A program made the translations under genes and the position numbers. This document shows, one piece after another, positions 9,309 through 17,495 of a stretch of 64,000 bases of DNA. How positions within the stretch are numbered: position 1 is the stretch's first letter; each line of letters opens with the position of its first letter. The notes under the pieces are model-generated. The model saw only the letters and a program-made list of their open reading frames with translations. It was not told the DNA's origin and searched no databases. The stretch is from Gracilimonas sediminicola (GTDB taxonomy: Bacteria; Bacteroidota; Rhodothermia; Balneolales; Balneolaceae): contig NZ_JANDBC010000001.1 of NCBI RefSeq assembly GCF_024320785.1, positions 1,308,001 to 1,372,000 of the forward strand, read 5' to 3'.

Positions 9309-10523
9309 TTAAGGCACCTTCAGGCAGTAGACCGCTTTGCTGCCCACATTCACCATGTAGCCTTCGCCCACCCCCAGCGAGGAGATATAAATGTCGTGGC
9401 TGTCAGTTTGATAGCCCGGGGGTAGCTTGTTGTAAATGACCTTTCCGGTGGAAGTATCCAGCACCCAGATATCTCCGCCCCCCGAGTTCGTAAAATATAA
9501 CCGGCCGTTTTGCACTGTTGGAATACTGGTGTTGGAATAGAAAATATCCTTTCGCCAGAGTTCCTCACCGGTTGTAAGATCCAGTTTATGGGCATTGGTA
9601 CCAACAGAGGCGGCATAAATAGCCTCGGCATCTACAGCCAGGCCCACATCAAACCCGCTGTCAAAAAAATTATTCACCCAGTTAATTGCTCCCTTTTCCC
9701 GGTCAACCGACACAATGGCTTTGCCCTGAAGTAACACAATGGCCGACTCCGTAACCTCAATATCATATATGGGCGGGCTAACCAACACCGAATCCCCCGG
9801 CTGTTCAGTTCTGATATCATCTATAGGAAACTCCACCGGAAGCTCCCAAATCAACTCCCCGGTTGCGGCCTCGAAGGCAAATAAGTTTCCCCGATATCGT
9901 TCTTCTCCGGGGATAGTACGGTCAAATGACGAACCGGGCACGTATAACATCCCATCTCCAAACGGGGAGTAAACGGGTTCAGTTGCTCCCTGGCTTACCC
10001 CCTCAGGAACCAGCCGGTCGATAGAGTAGCGGCGGGTAATCGCTCCGTCGCTCTTGCGCAGCTGCAGAACGTAACCCCGGCGACCGGCATACAGGTGCTC
10101 CTGGTCTTGGCTCATCACAGGGCCTCCCATACCGGAAAACTCAGTAGCATCCTGGGTTACCGGATTGCTCCATATAATCCTTCCGGTTGATTTGGATACG
10201 GCTTTGATATTGAATCCCTCATCAAGGTATAGCGTGTTTTCACTTGAAAGGATCGCCCGAGAGAAATTTCCGTTACTGGTGTTAACACTCCAGAGGCGCT
10301 TTCCTTTATTCAGACTGTAGGCTTTCAGCTGTGTATCCTGAATAAAATATACGGCCCCATCCTCTATTAGCGGCTGTGTACTCACCAACCGATCGGTTGA
10401 GTTTTTCAAGTTCCAGACCACCTCACCCCCTTCGGGACCGGTATCGCGACCGCCAAACAGCTCACAGGATGAAAGCAGGGCTGCACACATAAATAGATTG
10501 ATTATAAAATAGTGGTAGTTCAT
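9309..10523 (-). CDS. PQQ-type beta-propeller lipoprotein
   Basis: 404 aa lipoprotein: the N-terminus ends in the lipobox LSSC (Cys20), so it is probably anchored to the outer membrane. The rest is a run of PQQ-like propeller blades with recurring motifs such as LWSVNTSNGN, IIWSNPVT, LIWELPVE, INWVNNFF, ELWRKDIF. It resembles BamB-like scaffold propellers, but the blades contain no evident quinone-binding set, and no BAM gene lies nearby, so I call only the fold. It stands alone: it is convergent with amn, and the lipase gene upstream on the same strand ends 129 bp away. Confidence 0.85.
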   Translation of the reverse strand: MNYHYFIINLFMCAALLSSCELFGGRDTGPEGGEVVWNLKNSTDRLVSTQPLIEDGAVYFIQDTQLKAYSLNKGKRLWSVNTSNGNFSRAILSSENTLYLDEGFNIKAVSKSTGRIIWSNPVTQDATEFSGMGGPVMSQDQEHLYAGRRGYVLQLRKSDGAITRRYSIDRLVPEGVSQGATEPVYSPFGDGMLYVPGSSFDRTIPGEERYRGNLFAFEAATGELIWELPVEFPIDDIRTEQPGDSVLVSPPIYDIEVTESAIVLLQGKAIVSVDREKGAINWVNNFFDSGFDVGLAVDAEAIYAASVGTNAHKLDLTTGEELWRKDIFYSNTSIPTVQNGRLYFTNSGGGDIWVLDTSTGKVIYNKLPPGYQTDSHDIYISSLGVGEGYMVNVGSKAVYCLKVP

Positions 10524-10652
10524 CTTCGATTTCAGCTAGAAAAATTAGGTTCTCCAAACTTATTATGTATTACACATTCATAACGATTATGTAATAATGA
10601 TATTCAATTTAATACCGGCTGGCTGGCGAGGTTCCCAGCCGGTATCGGATAA

Positions 10653-12188
10653 TTATTGTAAACAGGGACTAACTTTAGAGTCGAAAGAGAATGACTCGGA
10701 TTCACACCCCGATACATCTACATAATGGATGTCGATTGCCGTTTCTCCGGCACTGCTAACTACTAGTTTTACAGCTGCACGTGCCGTTTCCCCATCTGGA
10801 GCAGCATAAAAGATTTGTTGCAATGTGGTACCATTACCTACACTCACCCAAGAACTACCCTGATCTCTGCGATAATGCCACTGATAGCTAACTGAACCCC
10901 CTGCATTGGAGACACTGCTGGAGAAATAGGCCGACTCGCCACCACTCACCAGTCTCGGACCACTGATATTTACATATAATGGCTTTTTAACTTCTGGGAT
11001 GCTAACATCATCATTTCTAAATATCTCAAAGAGCCGTTGTTTCACTGCCGGGTGTGCCGTTTCTTCGAGGTGATTGGCTCCTCTTGCTTCTAAACGCCTA
11101 ACAGTGTTATCTCCGAATCTTTCAAAAAAGGAAGGAGCCTGCGTTACAGCGGTTAATAGTCCATCATTTGTGTCTTTACAATTCTGACCTATGTTACCGC
11201 ATATAGTTCCTGAATAATAGTTAGCACCCACTACATATTTATCCCAATCTCGCTGTTGAAAATACACCAATGAAAGAAAGCCTTTGTACCACTGCTGGGC
11301 TATCGTGGCAAAATAAACAGCACTATTGTAATAGAAGAAGTGATTAGGGTCATATGTATTCGATGTAAGATATAGATAAAAATACTCTCCAGATAAATAT
11401 GTGTAGTAAGAAGCAGCTGCAAAGTAAAATGAATACAGATATCGATGCGCTTTTATAAAAGTACCATTTTCAATAGGAGACTCCGGACCTCTGTACGCTG
11501 ATTCAGAAATGCGTACATATTCGTACCTGGATCCTGATTCATTCCCAAAAATTGCATAGCGAGCAGTCGGCAGAGTATTGTTTGGGGAGGCATTCAGGGT
11601 ATTGAGGAAGGAGCTCCCAGGCCTCATATCGCTAACTGAAGCTTTTTGTCCATACGCAGTTTGTAAACGAGCATTAATATAAGGCCCGGTAAGCTGGTCT
11701 ATATAACCAATTTCACTTAGTACAGCCCTTCCAAAATCACGGCCATACACTGACCCAAATGAAGCTATCGGTCCGGCAGCAACATCTTCCACCCAACCAG
11801 CGATAACATTAGCCAGGTTCCCGTTTTGAACATTTACTGCAGCAGGAGCACCCAAATTGGGGGTTCCCACCGTAATGAGTGCATTCATTTTTCCTGTTCC
11901 TTTTTGTCGCAGGTGTTCTCGTGCTACAAGCCCTCCAAGGCTATGAGCCAAAGTAACAGTACCGGAAGGAATATAGACACTAGAAGCTGTACTACTTACA
12001 GCATTAGCAGAATTATAGGATACATTATCCCGATAAAAAACAAATTCAGATGACAGTTGCCCTGCCATGTTATTCCAAATCGTATAGTTGTCTCCCAGTC
12101 CATGTATGAATGACACTGTATTCGACTGGCTAAATCCGGCTACTGAAAAGCCTGCTAATAGGACCAACACTAACATAAAATTTTTCAT
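10653..12188 (-). CDS. Secreted alpha/beta-hydrolase lipase/esterase with Ig-like tail
   Basis: 511 aa from the chosen ATG at 12186-12188. That ATG has a strong AGGAGG site about 6 bases upstream, unusual in this window, and is followed by a signal peptide ending GFSQ; the frame extends further upstream but overlaps the lipoprotein gene. Oxyanion region SFIHGLGDN, nucleophile Ser83 in LAHSLGGL, then a GTPNLGAP motif as in bacterial triacylglycerol lipases; candidate Asp in KDTNDG and His in ARGANHLEE. About 190 residues in the middle are Tyr/Phe/Ser-rich. The last about 110 residues look like an Ig-like domain (YQWHYRRDQGSSWVSVG). No T9SS sorting domain is seen. Confidence 0.85.
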   Translation of the reverse strand: MKNFMLVLVLLAGFSVAGFSQSNTVSFIHGLGDNYTIWNNMAGQLSSEFVFYRDNVSYNSANAVSSTASSVYIPSGTVTLAHSLGGLVAREHLRQKGTGKMNALITVGTPNLGAPAAVNVQNGNLANVIAGWVEDVAAGPIASFGSVYGRDFGRAVLSEIGYIDQLTGPYINARLQTAYGQKASVSDMRPGSSFLNTLNASPNNTLPTARYAIFGNESGSRYEYVRISESAYRGPESPIENGTFIKAHRYLYSFYFAAASYYTYLSGEYFYLYLTSNTYDPNHFFYYNSAVYFATIAQQWYKGFLSLVYFQQRDWDKYVVGANYYSGTICGNIGQNCKDTNDGLLTAVTQAPSFFERFGDNTVRRLEARGANHLEETAHPAVKQRLFEIFRNDDVSIPEVKKPLYVNISGPRLVSGGESAYFSSSVSNAGGSVSYQWHYRRDQGSSWVSVGNGTTLQQIFYAAPDGETARAAVKLVVSSAGETAIDIHYVDVSGCESESFSFDSKVSPCLQ

Positions 12189-12198
12189 GATGTACCTC

Positions 12199-13104
12199 CT
12201 AATTATGTTGCTTTTTGGGGGTGGTCTGGAGCAATAAATAACCTTCATCACCCCGCTTCATTTTTACTGCCTTTGAGTTACCATCCTTTTTAGCAGCATT
12301 TCTGGCAATTTCTTTTCCATCTTTAGAAGCAGTAAAATTTGGTTCCATCCTACCGGTGTTGGCATCAAATATGCTCGCAATGCTCATCATTTTTGACGGA
12401 GTATCTTCCTTATACTTATATATGACTTCGAAACGGCGGTTGCCTAATTCTTTAACTTTGTATCCTTTGTCTTTCAGCCACTTTTTTATCTCTCCGTCGT
12501 CCATAGCCTCTAAAGGTTTTTCATTTTCAGGAGTATTAGAATTGTTTGAACTTTTAAGTAATTGTCCGGGTCTATCTTCTCCACTCCCATATGATTGTAC
12601 AATGTCTAATTCCTGCTGTATCTCAAACAGAATGTTTTTTTCGTCCGCAGATAATGCAGTCGAGTAATTAGAGCCATTCAGCGTATATTGCAGCGACGAA
12701 TATCCGTCATAACGAATACTACTGGGCATATTTTTGTAGGTCTGGATTACTGGATTTATTTTAAACGGATCGTCGATTGTACTTTCGGTTCCGGTAGTAA
12801 TAGAAAGGTTACCCGTTACACTCAGTTGATTTGATGAATACACATCAAAGAGCAAATGTTCGGAGGTATTAATATTATCTGCATTCAGATCAATATCTGA
12901 AGCGGAGTAACTTGCCTCTAAAGTAAATTCTGCTGAGCTTGGCTCTGTATTGGTTTCAAGCGCTGAAAGTTCTGGTACATTCATATCCCCACTGAACTCA
13001 TGATTGTTCGTCAAAGTGGAAGTGCTGTTAGTTTCGCAGGCTATAAGACCAATCATTAGTAGAAAGGCCACAATCGGTACTGGAATAAATGTTAATTTTT
13101 TCAT
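12199..13104 (-). CDS. Lipoprotein of unknown function, partner of the lipase
   Basis: 301 aa; signal peptide with lipobox LIAC (Cys23). The middle is Ser/Thr/Asn-rich and contains IDLNADNINTSEHLLFDVYSS; the C-terminal third has a compact charged domain (MDDGEIKKWLKDKGYKVKEL...VIYKYKED) and a basic tail KKQHN. I recognise no family. The stop codon TAG is part of the TAGGAGGT Shine-Dalgarno site of the lipase gene, so the two are tightly coupled in translation. That coupling suggests it assists or anchors the lipase (inference); it does not resemble the Lif foldase family. Confidence 0.75.
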   Translation of the reverse strand: MKKLTFIPVPIVAFLLMIGLIACETNSTSTLTNNHEFSGDMNVPELSALETNTEPSSAEFTLEASYSASDIDLNADNINTSEHLLFDVYSSNQLSVTGNLSITTGTESTIDDPFKINPVIQTYKNMPSSIRYDGYSSLQYTLNGSNYSTALSADEKNILFEIQQELDIVQSYGSGEDRPGQLLKSSNNSNTPENEKPLEAMDDGEIKKWLKDKGYKVKELGNRRFEVIYKYKEDTPSKMMSIASIFDANTGRMEPNFTASKDGKEIARNAAKKDGNSKAVKMKRGDEGYLLLQTTPKKQHN

Positions 13105-13309
13105 TATAGTAATATTTTTATTACAGTTACATGCAAATAATTATTTGTTTTTTTACTACAATTACGCACATTCTAAAAGAGTCAACAGATTGTTTTTTGT
13201 TACATTTATTTACAAATAAACAGTCAGCAACCTGTCCTAACCCGGGGAATCATGGATTGAACCCTCCAACCTGACTTCGACACCACCCATTTTCCTTTAT
13301 TCGGCAATT

Positions 13310-13330
13310 ATTTATTGCTTATCAATAAAT
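13310..13330. promoter_or_regulatory. Palindrome upstream of the DUF2975-XRE operon
   Basis: ATTTATTG-CTTAT-CAATAAAT is a perfect 8-bp palindrome 63 bp before the DUF2975 start codon, next to a second TTATTGCTT half-like copy at 13332-13341. It is a plausible operator for the XRE regulator encoded two genes downstream (inference). Confidence 0.45.
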
Positions 13331-13393
13331 AGTTATTGCTTTTCAAAAATTTATTTCTTTTGTTAAAAGCGGATTGAAATTAAATGATCTGTT

Positions 13394-14044
13394 ATGAAAC
13401 TCAGAAAAGACTGGTCGCTCGCTTATTTACTGCTTTATATATGCCAAATCGGATATTGGCTGATCATCATCAGTGTAGCTTTGGAGCTATTCATTTCATT
13501 CGCCCAACTTTCCGGCAACCATATTGTGATAAGGGATGTCTCCGTTAACCTTGAGCTCCGGCAATTTGAAGAATACAACGATATAGAATTAGACAATATC
13601 CGGCTGAATATTCCCGAAAGAATGACTTCAGATTTACAAATTTCCGGGCCTTATGAGGAAGTGAAAGGTGGTTTTTACTTTTTTAATGGACTGAAACTGT
13701 ATGAAAATGCCGTGTTCTTTCTCATGCTATTTCTGTTCTCAAAAGTATTGAGAAACGTCGCCGAAGGGGATCCCTTTCACGCCAAAAACCCCTCTTACTT
13801 ATATATGATTGGCTGGACGCTTATTATCTCTTCGCTCATCAATATTTCTTTTCAGTTTTTGAATATGGGGCATTTTATTTCCCTGCCTCTTTTAAGCAAT
13901 TTGTCACTTCCGGATGGTATTGACATCACTTCGCTGGATATGTTTGGTAAAGACTTCTTGCTCGCTGGTATTTTCAACATCGTCCTGGGATATGTGTTCA
14001 AAGAAGGCGCCCGCATTTATGAAGAACAAAAACTAACGGTGTAA
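13394..14044 (+). CDS. DUF2975 membrane protein
   Basis: 216 aa with four predicted membrane helices: about residues 9-35, 105-120, 137-157 and 180-205. A soluble loop of some 60 residues lies between the first two. DUF2975 proteins are regularly paired with a small XRE/Cro-type regulator, as here, where only 2 bases separate the two genes. The function of the family is not settled; membrane sensing coupled to the regulator is the usual guess. The ATG at 13394 follows an AT-rich leader with a palindrome. Confidence 0.9.
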   Translation: MKLRKDWSLAYLLLYICQIGYWLIIISVALELFISFAQLSGNHIVIRDVSVNLELRQFEEYNDIELDNIRLNIPERMTSDLQISGPYEEVKGGFYFFNGLKLYENAVFFLMLFLFSKVLRNVAEGDPFHAKNPSYLYMIGWTLIISSLINISFQFLNMGHFISLPLLSNLSLPDGIDITSLDMFGKDFLLAGIFNIVLGYVFKEGARIYEEQKLTV

Positions 14045-14046
14045 CC

Positions 14047-14256
14047 ATGGCCATAATCGTAAACCTTGATGTGATGCTGGCCAAGCGGAAGATGAGCCTT
14101 ACCGAGCTCTCAGAAGAAGTGGGCATCACCATGTCGAACCTTTCCATCCTTAAAACCGGCAAAGCCAAAGCCATTCGCTTTTCCACCCTTGAAGCTATTT
14201 GCGAAGCCCTCGATTGTCAGCCGGGAGATATTTTGGAGTATTCTGAGGGTGAGTAG
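14047..14256 (+). CDS. Small XRE-family (YozG/Cro-like) regulator
   Basis: 69 aa, essentially a single helix-turn-helix: MLAKRKMSLTELSEEVGI, TMSNLSILKTGKAKAIRFS and TLEAICEALDCQPGDILEY are the characteristic segments of this DUF2975-linked subgroup. It starts 2 bases after the membrane gene, so the two are translated together. It probably controls its own operon, perhaps through the palindrome at 13310-13330 (inference). Confidence 0.93.
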   Translation: MAIIVNLDVMLAKRKMSLTELSEEVGITMSNLSILKTGKAKAIRFSTLEAICEALDCQPGDILEYSEGE

Positions 14257-14261
14257 GTAAC

Positions 14262-14325
14262 GTGTTAGTGTGTTAAAGTGTTAACATGGACACTTTAACA
14301 CACTAAAACCTAAACACACTAACAC
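14262..14325. repeat. Nested inverted repeats after the XRE gene
   Basis: AGTGTGTTAAAGTGT (14267-14281) pairs perfectly over 15 bp with ACACTTTAACACACT (14290-14304), loop 8 nt. In addition GTGTTAGTGTG (14262-14272) pairs with CACACTAACAC (14315-14325), so the left arm can form two alternative stems. No T-run follows. It probably works as a transcript end between the XRE gene and radC, or is a repeat element. Confidence 0.7.
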
Positions 14326-14396
14326 TTAAAATTAATCTGTAAGGAATGGTCTTCAAATCGCTCTAACTGTAAAATGAATAAAACCAACAGAGCGAT

Positions 14397-15113
14397 ATGT
14401 CACATGAAGAATCCTTTTCGATCGAGCACTTCCACAGCCGGACGGTCAAAGATATGCAGCCGGATGAACAACCACGGGAAAAACTGATGCGCTACGGCGC
14501 CGACTCCCTTTCCGACTCCGAACTGTTAGCCATCCTGATCCGGACCGGAACCCGCAAGTTAAACGTAATAGAAACCGCCAAGGCTCTGCTCACCCAATTT
14601 GACGGACTTCATAATCTTTCCCGCAAAAACTGGCAGGCACTTAAAGTGATTCCTGGAATAGCGAAGGTCAAAGCCATCACGCTGGAAGCCGCCTTTGAGC
14701 TGGCGCGCAGAATTGAAGTAGCGGGACTGGGAGAAGAAGTTCAAATAACCTCCCCCGAAGACGCCAACGCCTATTTTGCCCCTAAACTCCGGCATCTCTC
14801 CAAAGAAACCTTTGTCGTAGGATTTCTGAATAATGCGAAAATTCTGACCGGCTATCAGAAAATCAGTACCGGAGGTAAAACAGCCACCATTGTGGACCCG
14901 GCTGAAGTAATGCGACAGGCTGTACTGAATGAAGCTGAATCCATTATCCTTGTCCACAATCACCCCTCCGGGCGGAATAAAGCATCGAGTGCGGATGTCC
15001 AGCTCACCAAGCGACTGGCAGAATGTGGCAAGTTGTTTTCCATCCCCGTTGAAGATCACCTGATTATTGCCGGATACAACTACACCAGCCTGAAAAGTGA
15101 GCAGCTGTTTTGA
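14397..15113 (+). CDS. radC: RadC-family JAB/MPN protein
   Basis: 238 aa. Helix-hairpin-helix region around residues 20-100 (LMRYGADSLSDSELLAILIRTGT, LKVIPGIAKVKAITLEAAFEL) followed by the MPN domain with the JAMM metal motif HNHPSGRNKASSAD and EDHLIIAGYNYTSL. RadC was named for a repair phenotype that has since been doubted; its biochemical role is unsettled, and many copies are tied to mobile DNA. Here it lies in an ordinary stretch just before a repeat-flanked four-helix-bundle gene. Confidence 0.95.
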   Translation: MSHEESFSIEHFHSRTVKDMQPDEQPREKLMRYGADSLSDSELLAILIRTGTRKLNVIETAKALLTQFDGLHNLSRKNWQALKVIPGIAKVKAITLEAAFELARRIEVAGLGEEVQITSPEDANAYFAPKLRHLSKETFVVGFLNNAKILTGYQKISTGGKTATIVDPAEVMRQAVLNEAESIILVHNHPSGRNKASSADVQLTKRLAECGKLFSIPVEDHLIIAGYNYTSLKSEQLF

Positions 15114-15186
15114 ATGTACATTTTTCAACGCCCAACACGGAATAATGAATCTCCAATATCCAACGGATTTCCATCTGAAAATTGAG

Positions 15187-15211
15187 TGTTGGATATTGAT
15201 CATTGAATATT
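15187..15211 (+). repeat. Left direct repeat flanking the four-helix-bundle gene
   Basis: TGTTGGATATTG, three bases, ATTGAATATT. The same pattern recurs at 15656-15680 (TGTTGGATATTG, three bases, ATTGGATATT). The left copy also forms a hairpin with CAATATCCAAC at 15154-15164. Confidence 0.65.
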
Positions 15212-15244
15212 TCCTTAACTATAATCACATAAAAGTTCACGATC

Positions 15245-15613
15245 ATGAAGAACCAAATATTTGACCTGCAAAGACGTCTAATAAACTTTGCAATTTCGAT
15301 AATGGAAATTGTAGAACTCCTTCCAAAAACATATACAGGAACCCATTTTAAGAAGCAATTAGTCCGTTCCGGCACAGCGCCAGCTTTACTTTACGGAGAA
15401 GCACAGGCAGCTGAATCAAGAAAGGACTTTGTTCACAAAATGAAAATCGGCCTGAAAGAGCTGAGAGAATCCTACATAACGCTGACGATTATCTTGGAAA
15501 AACCGTTGATTAAAAACCAGAAAGCTATTGGCACGCTTAATGAATGTGATGAACTAATCTCTATTTTTTTCACCAGCATTACTACGGCAAAACAAAATAT
15601 GAAAAAGAGGTGA
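15245..15613 (+). CDS. Four-helix-bundle protein (23S rRNA intervening-sequence protein family)
   Basis: 122 aa, entirely helical, with the family signature: FDLQRRLINFAISIMEIVELLP, KQLVRSGTAPALLYGEAQAAES, FVHKMKIGLKELRESYITLTII, and a final helix DELISIFFTSITTAKQN. The family is found in 23S rRNA intervening sequences and as free genes, and its fold is shared by the Avd accessory protein of diversity-generating retroelements; neither an rRNA nor a reverse transcriptase is present here. The gene sits between two 25-nt direct repeats and inverted repeats, which suggests an inserted unit. Its biochemical role is unknown. Confidence 0.92.
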   Translation: MKNQIFDLQRRLINFAISIMEIVELLPKTYTGTHFKKQLVRSGTAPALLYGEAQAAESRKDFVHKMKIGLKELRESYITLTIILEKPLIKNQKAIGTLNECDELISIFFTSITTAKQNMKKR

Positions 15614-15655
15614 GGTGACTGTCTAATATTCAGGCAACCTTAATTCATCATTCCT

Positions 15656-15680
15656 TGTTGGATATTGGCTATTGGATATT
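15656..15680 (+). repeat. Right direct repeat flanking the four-helix-bundle gene
   Basis: TGTTGGATATTG followed by three bases and ATTGGATATT, the counterpart of 15187-15211; the first 12 bases are identical in both copies. Confidence 0.65.
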
Positions 15681-15718
15681 CATACCTTTCTGAAAACACA
15701 AACCTCACCATATCTCCC

Positions 15719-16261
15719 ATGATTTACGAATTCCTGAAACGTTCTCCGAAATTTGATGATACGGCTTTTGTGGCCCCAAGCGCTGATATAATCGGTGATG
15801 TGACCCTGGGGAAAGAAAGCAGTGTTTGGTTCAACGTGACGATCCGCGGGGATGTCAATTTCATTCAGATTGGGGACCAGAGTAATGTTCAGGATAATGT
15901 ATGTATCCATGTGATGAATCAGACCGGCCCGACGATTATCGGCAATAAAGTGACTATCGGTCATGGAGCGGTTGTTCACGGATGTACCATCAAAGACCGC
16001 GTACTGATCGGCATCAACGCCACCATCCTTGATGAGGTTACCATTGAGCCCGACGTGATTGTGGCAGCCGGAACCCTCGTGCCTCCCGGCAAAACCCTCG
16101 AAAGCGGATATATGTATATGGGCTCACCGGCTAAAGCTGCACGTAAACTGACGGATGAGGAAATCGCATCCATCCCCAAATACGCAACCAACTATATTAA
16201 ATATTCCCGGGCCTATCAACAGAAAGACACATACGACAAAAACCCTTTTTATACCAAGTAA
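15719..16261 (+). CDS. Gamma-class carbonic anhydrase family protein
   Basis: 180 aa left-handed beta-helix of hexapeptide repeats (ADIIGDVTLGKESSVWFNVT...). The metal-binding His of the gamma class are present: CIHVMNQ, and IGHGAVVHGC with two more. Also the conserved Arg in IRGDVNFIQIG and the Asp in DQSNVQDN. The family (YrdA/PaaY-like) includes true carbonic anhydrases and inactive relatives; activity cannot be read from the sequence. The ATG at 15719 gives the usual start (MIYEFLKRSPKFDDTAFVAP); an extension to 15665 would run into the repeat sequence. The C-terminal helix (LTDEEIASIPKYATNYI) is typical. Confidence 0.9.
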   Translation: MIYEFLKRSPKFDDTAFVAPSADIIGDVTLGKESSVWFNVTIRGDVNFIQIGDQSNVQDNVCIHVMNQTGPTIIGNKVTIGHGAVVHGCTIKDRVLIGINATILDEVTIEPDVIVAAGTLVPPGKTLESGYMYMGSPAKAARKLTDEEIASIPKYATNYIKYSRAYQQKDTYDKNPFYTK

Positions 16262-16280
16262 TTGAAAATGTTGAATTATA

Positions 16281-16307
16281 GATTTTGAATGAAACCCATT
16301 CAAAATC
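16281..16307 (+). terminator. Hairpin after the carbonic anhydrase gene
   Basis: GATTTTGAATG (16281-16291) and CATTCAAAATC (16297-16307) form a perfect 11-bp stem with a 5-nt loop in the gap before hemW. There is no T-run, so termination is only likely; it also fits the GAAT/ATTC repeat class of this genome. Confidence 0.5.
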
Positions 16308-16333
16308 CATAACTTCTAATTCAGAATTTCAGA

Positions 16334-17473
16334 ATGAGCGGCCTTTATATCCACATTCCCTTTTGTAAACAGGCCTGCTCGTACTGCGATTTTTATTTCG
16401 TAACCCGGCAGCAGAATAAGCAGGATTTTGTGGATGAACTTATCCGGGAAATTCACGCTAAAAAGGATTCGGTGTTTACCGAAGAACCCGTCCGATCCAT
16501 CTACTTTGGTGGCGGTACTCCATCACTATTAACAGCTGAGCAGGTGAATGCTATTCTCGATGCCATCCGGGATGTTTTTGACACCGACCTTAAGGAAATT
16601 ACCCTGGAAATGAATCCCGATGACGTGAGCCGGGAGTATTTATCGGGATTGAAGTCTGCCGGTATAAATCGTGCAAGCATGGGTATTCAGTCCTTCAACC
16701 CGGAGCTGCTAAAGTTCATGAACCGGGCACATACTTCCGAAGAAGCGATGAAATGCCTGGAGATACTGGAAGCATCTGAGTTCAAGGTTTTTACGGTTGA
16801 TGTAATCTATGGCAATCCCGGACAATCTTTGGAAATACTGGAACAGGATCTGGATACCATTCTTGAGTTTAACCCTCCACATATTTCGGCTTATTCACTG
16901 ACTATAGAACCTCAAACCCGACTGGGAAAACAGGTTAAGTTGGGCCGCATCACTCCCCCTGAAGACGATACCGTTTCCGACCATTTTGATCTGGTTGTTG
17001 ATAAACTTGCAGCAGCCGGCATTCAACAATATGAAGTGAGCAACTATGCTAAACCGGGCAGCGAAGCGGTTCACAATTCCAACTACTGGAGCCATGAAAA
17101 TTACCTGGGGCTCGGACCCGGAGCCCATTCGTTTTGGTGGAATGAAGATCAAGCATCAGCAACCCGCTGGAAAAACCGCAGCAACCTGAATGCTTACCTT
17201 AACGGAGACTGGAAAGAACAATCGGAACGCGAAGAGTTAAACCTGGCAGACTTAGCCGAAGAGCGACTGATGCTGGGGCTCAGAACCAAAAAGGGGCTTG
17301 AAAAGAAGAAACTGAAAAGCACCTACCACTTTGAGTTCAATGACCGGCAGTTACGTTACCTTCAAAAGCTGGAAGAAAACGGAAGAGCGGAAACCGGAGA
17401 ACGAATTCACCTGACAAAAGAAGGACTCAAAATCGCTGACTCCATTTTACTTGATCTGATAACGATGACATAA
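16334..17473 (+). CDS. hemW: HemW-type radical SAM heme chaperone
   Basis: 379 aa. Radical SAM motif CKQACSYCDF (CxxxCxxC) at the N-terminus, GGGTPSLL (SAM contact), the LEMNPDDV strand, GIQSFN and the conserved YEVSNYAKPG and NYWSHENYLGLGPGAHSF of the HemW/HemN group; the C-terminal HemN domain follows (EERLMLGLRTKKGL). HemW proteins bind heme and deliver it, rather than oxidising coproporphyrinogen as HemN does. The cysteine that usually follows the motif in true HemN is not seen, which supports HemW. Start at the ATG right after an AT-rich hairpin. Confidence 0.93.
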   Translation: MSGLYIHIPFCKQACSYCDFYFVTRQQNKQDFVDELIREIHAKKDSVFTEEPVRSIYFGGGTPSLLTAEQVNAILDAIRDVFDTDLKEITLEMNPDDVSREYLSGLKSAGINRASMGIQSFNPELLKFMNRAHTSEEAMKCLEILEASEFKVFTVDVIYGNPGQSLEILEQDLDTILEFNPPHISAYSLTIEPQTRLGKQVKLGRITPPEDDTVSDHFDLVVDKLAAAGIQQYEVSNYAKPGSEAVHNSNYWSHENYLGLGPGAHSFWWNEDQASATRWKNRSNLNAYLNGDWKEQSEREELNLADLAEERLMLGLRTKKGLEKKKLKSTYHFEFNDRQLRYLQKLEENGRAETGERIHLTKEGLKIADSILLDLITMT

Positions 17474-17495
17474 ACCCGATTACCTTACCTGAAGA

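Noticed and set aside
10653-13104. Lipase with Lif-type foldase
   Set aside because: The partner is a lipoprotein without the Lif repeats or the usual RXXFDY(F/C)L(S/T)A motif.
13230-13290. Possible tRNA on the minus strand, from a GGTTCAATCC T-loop-like sequence
   Set aside because: No matching acceptor, D or anticodon stems can be formed at the required spacing.
14559-15203. 214-codon open frame antisense to radC
   Set aside because: It mirrors radC codons, has no start signal and no recognisable domain.
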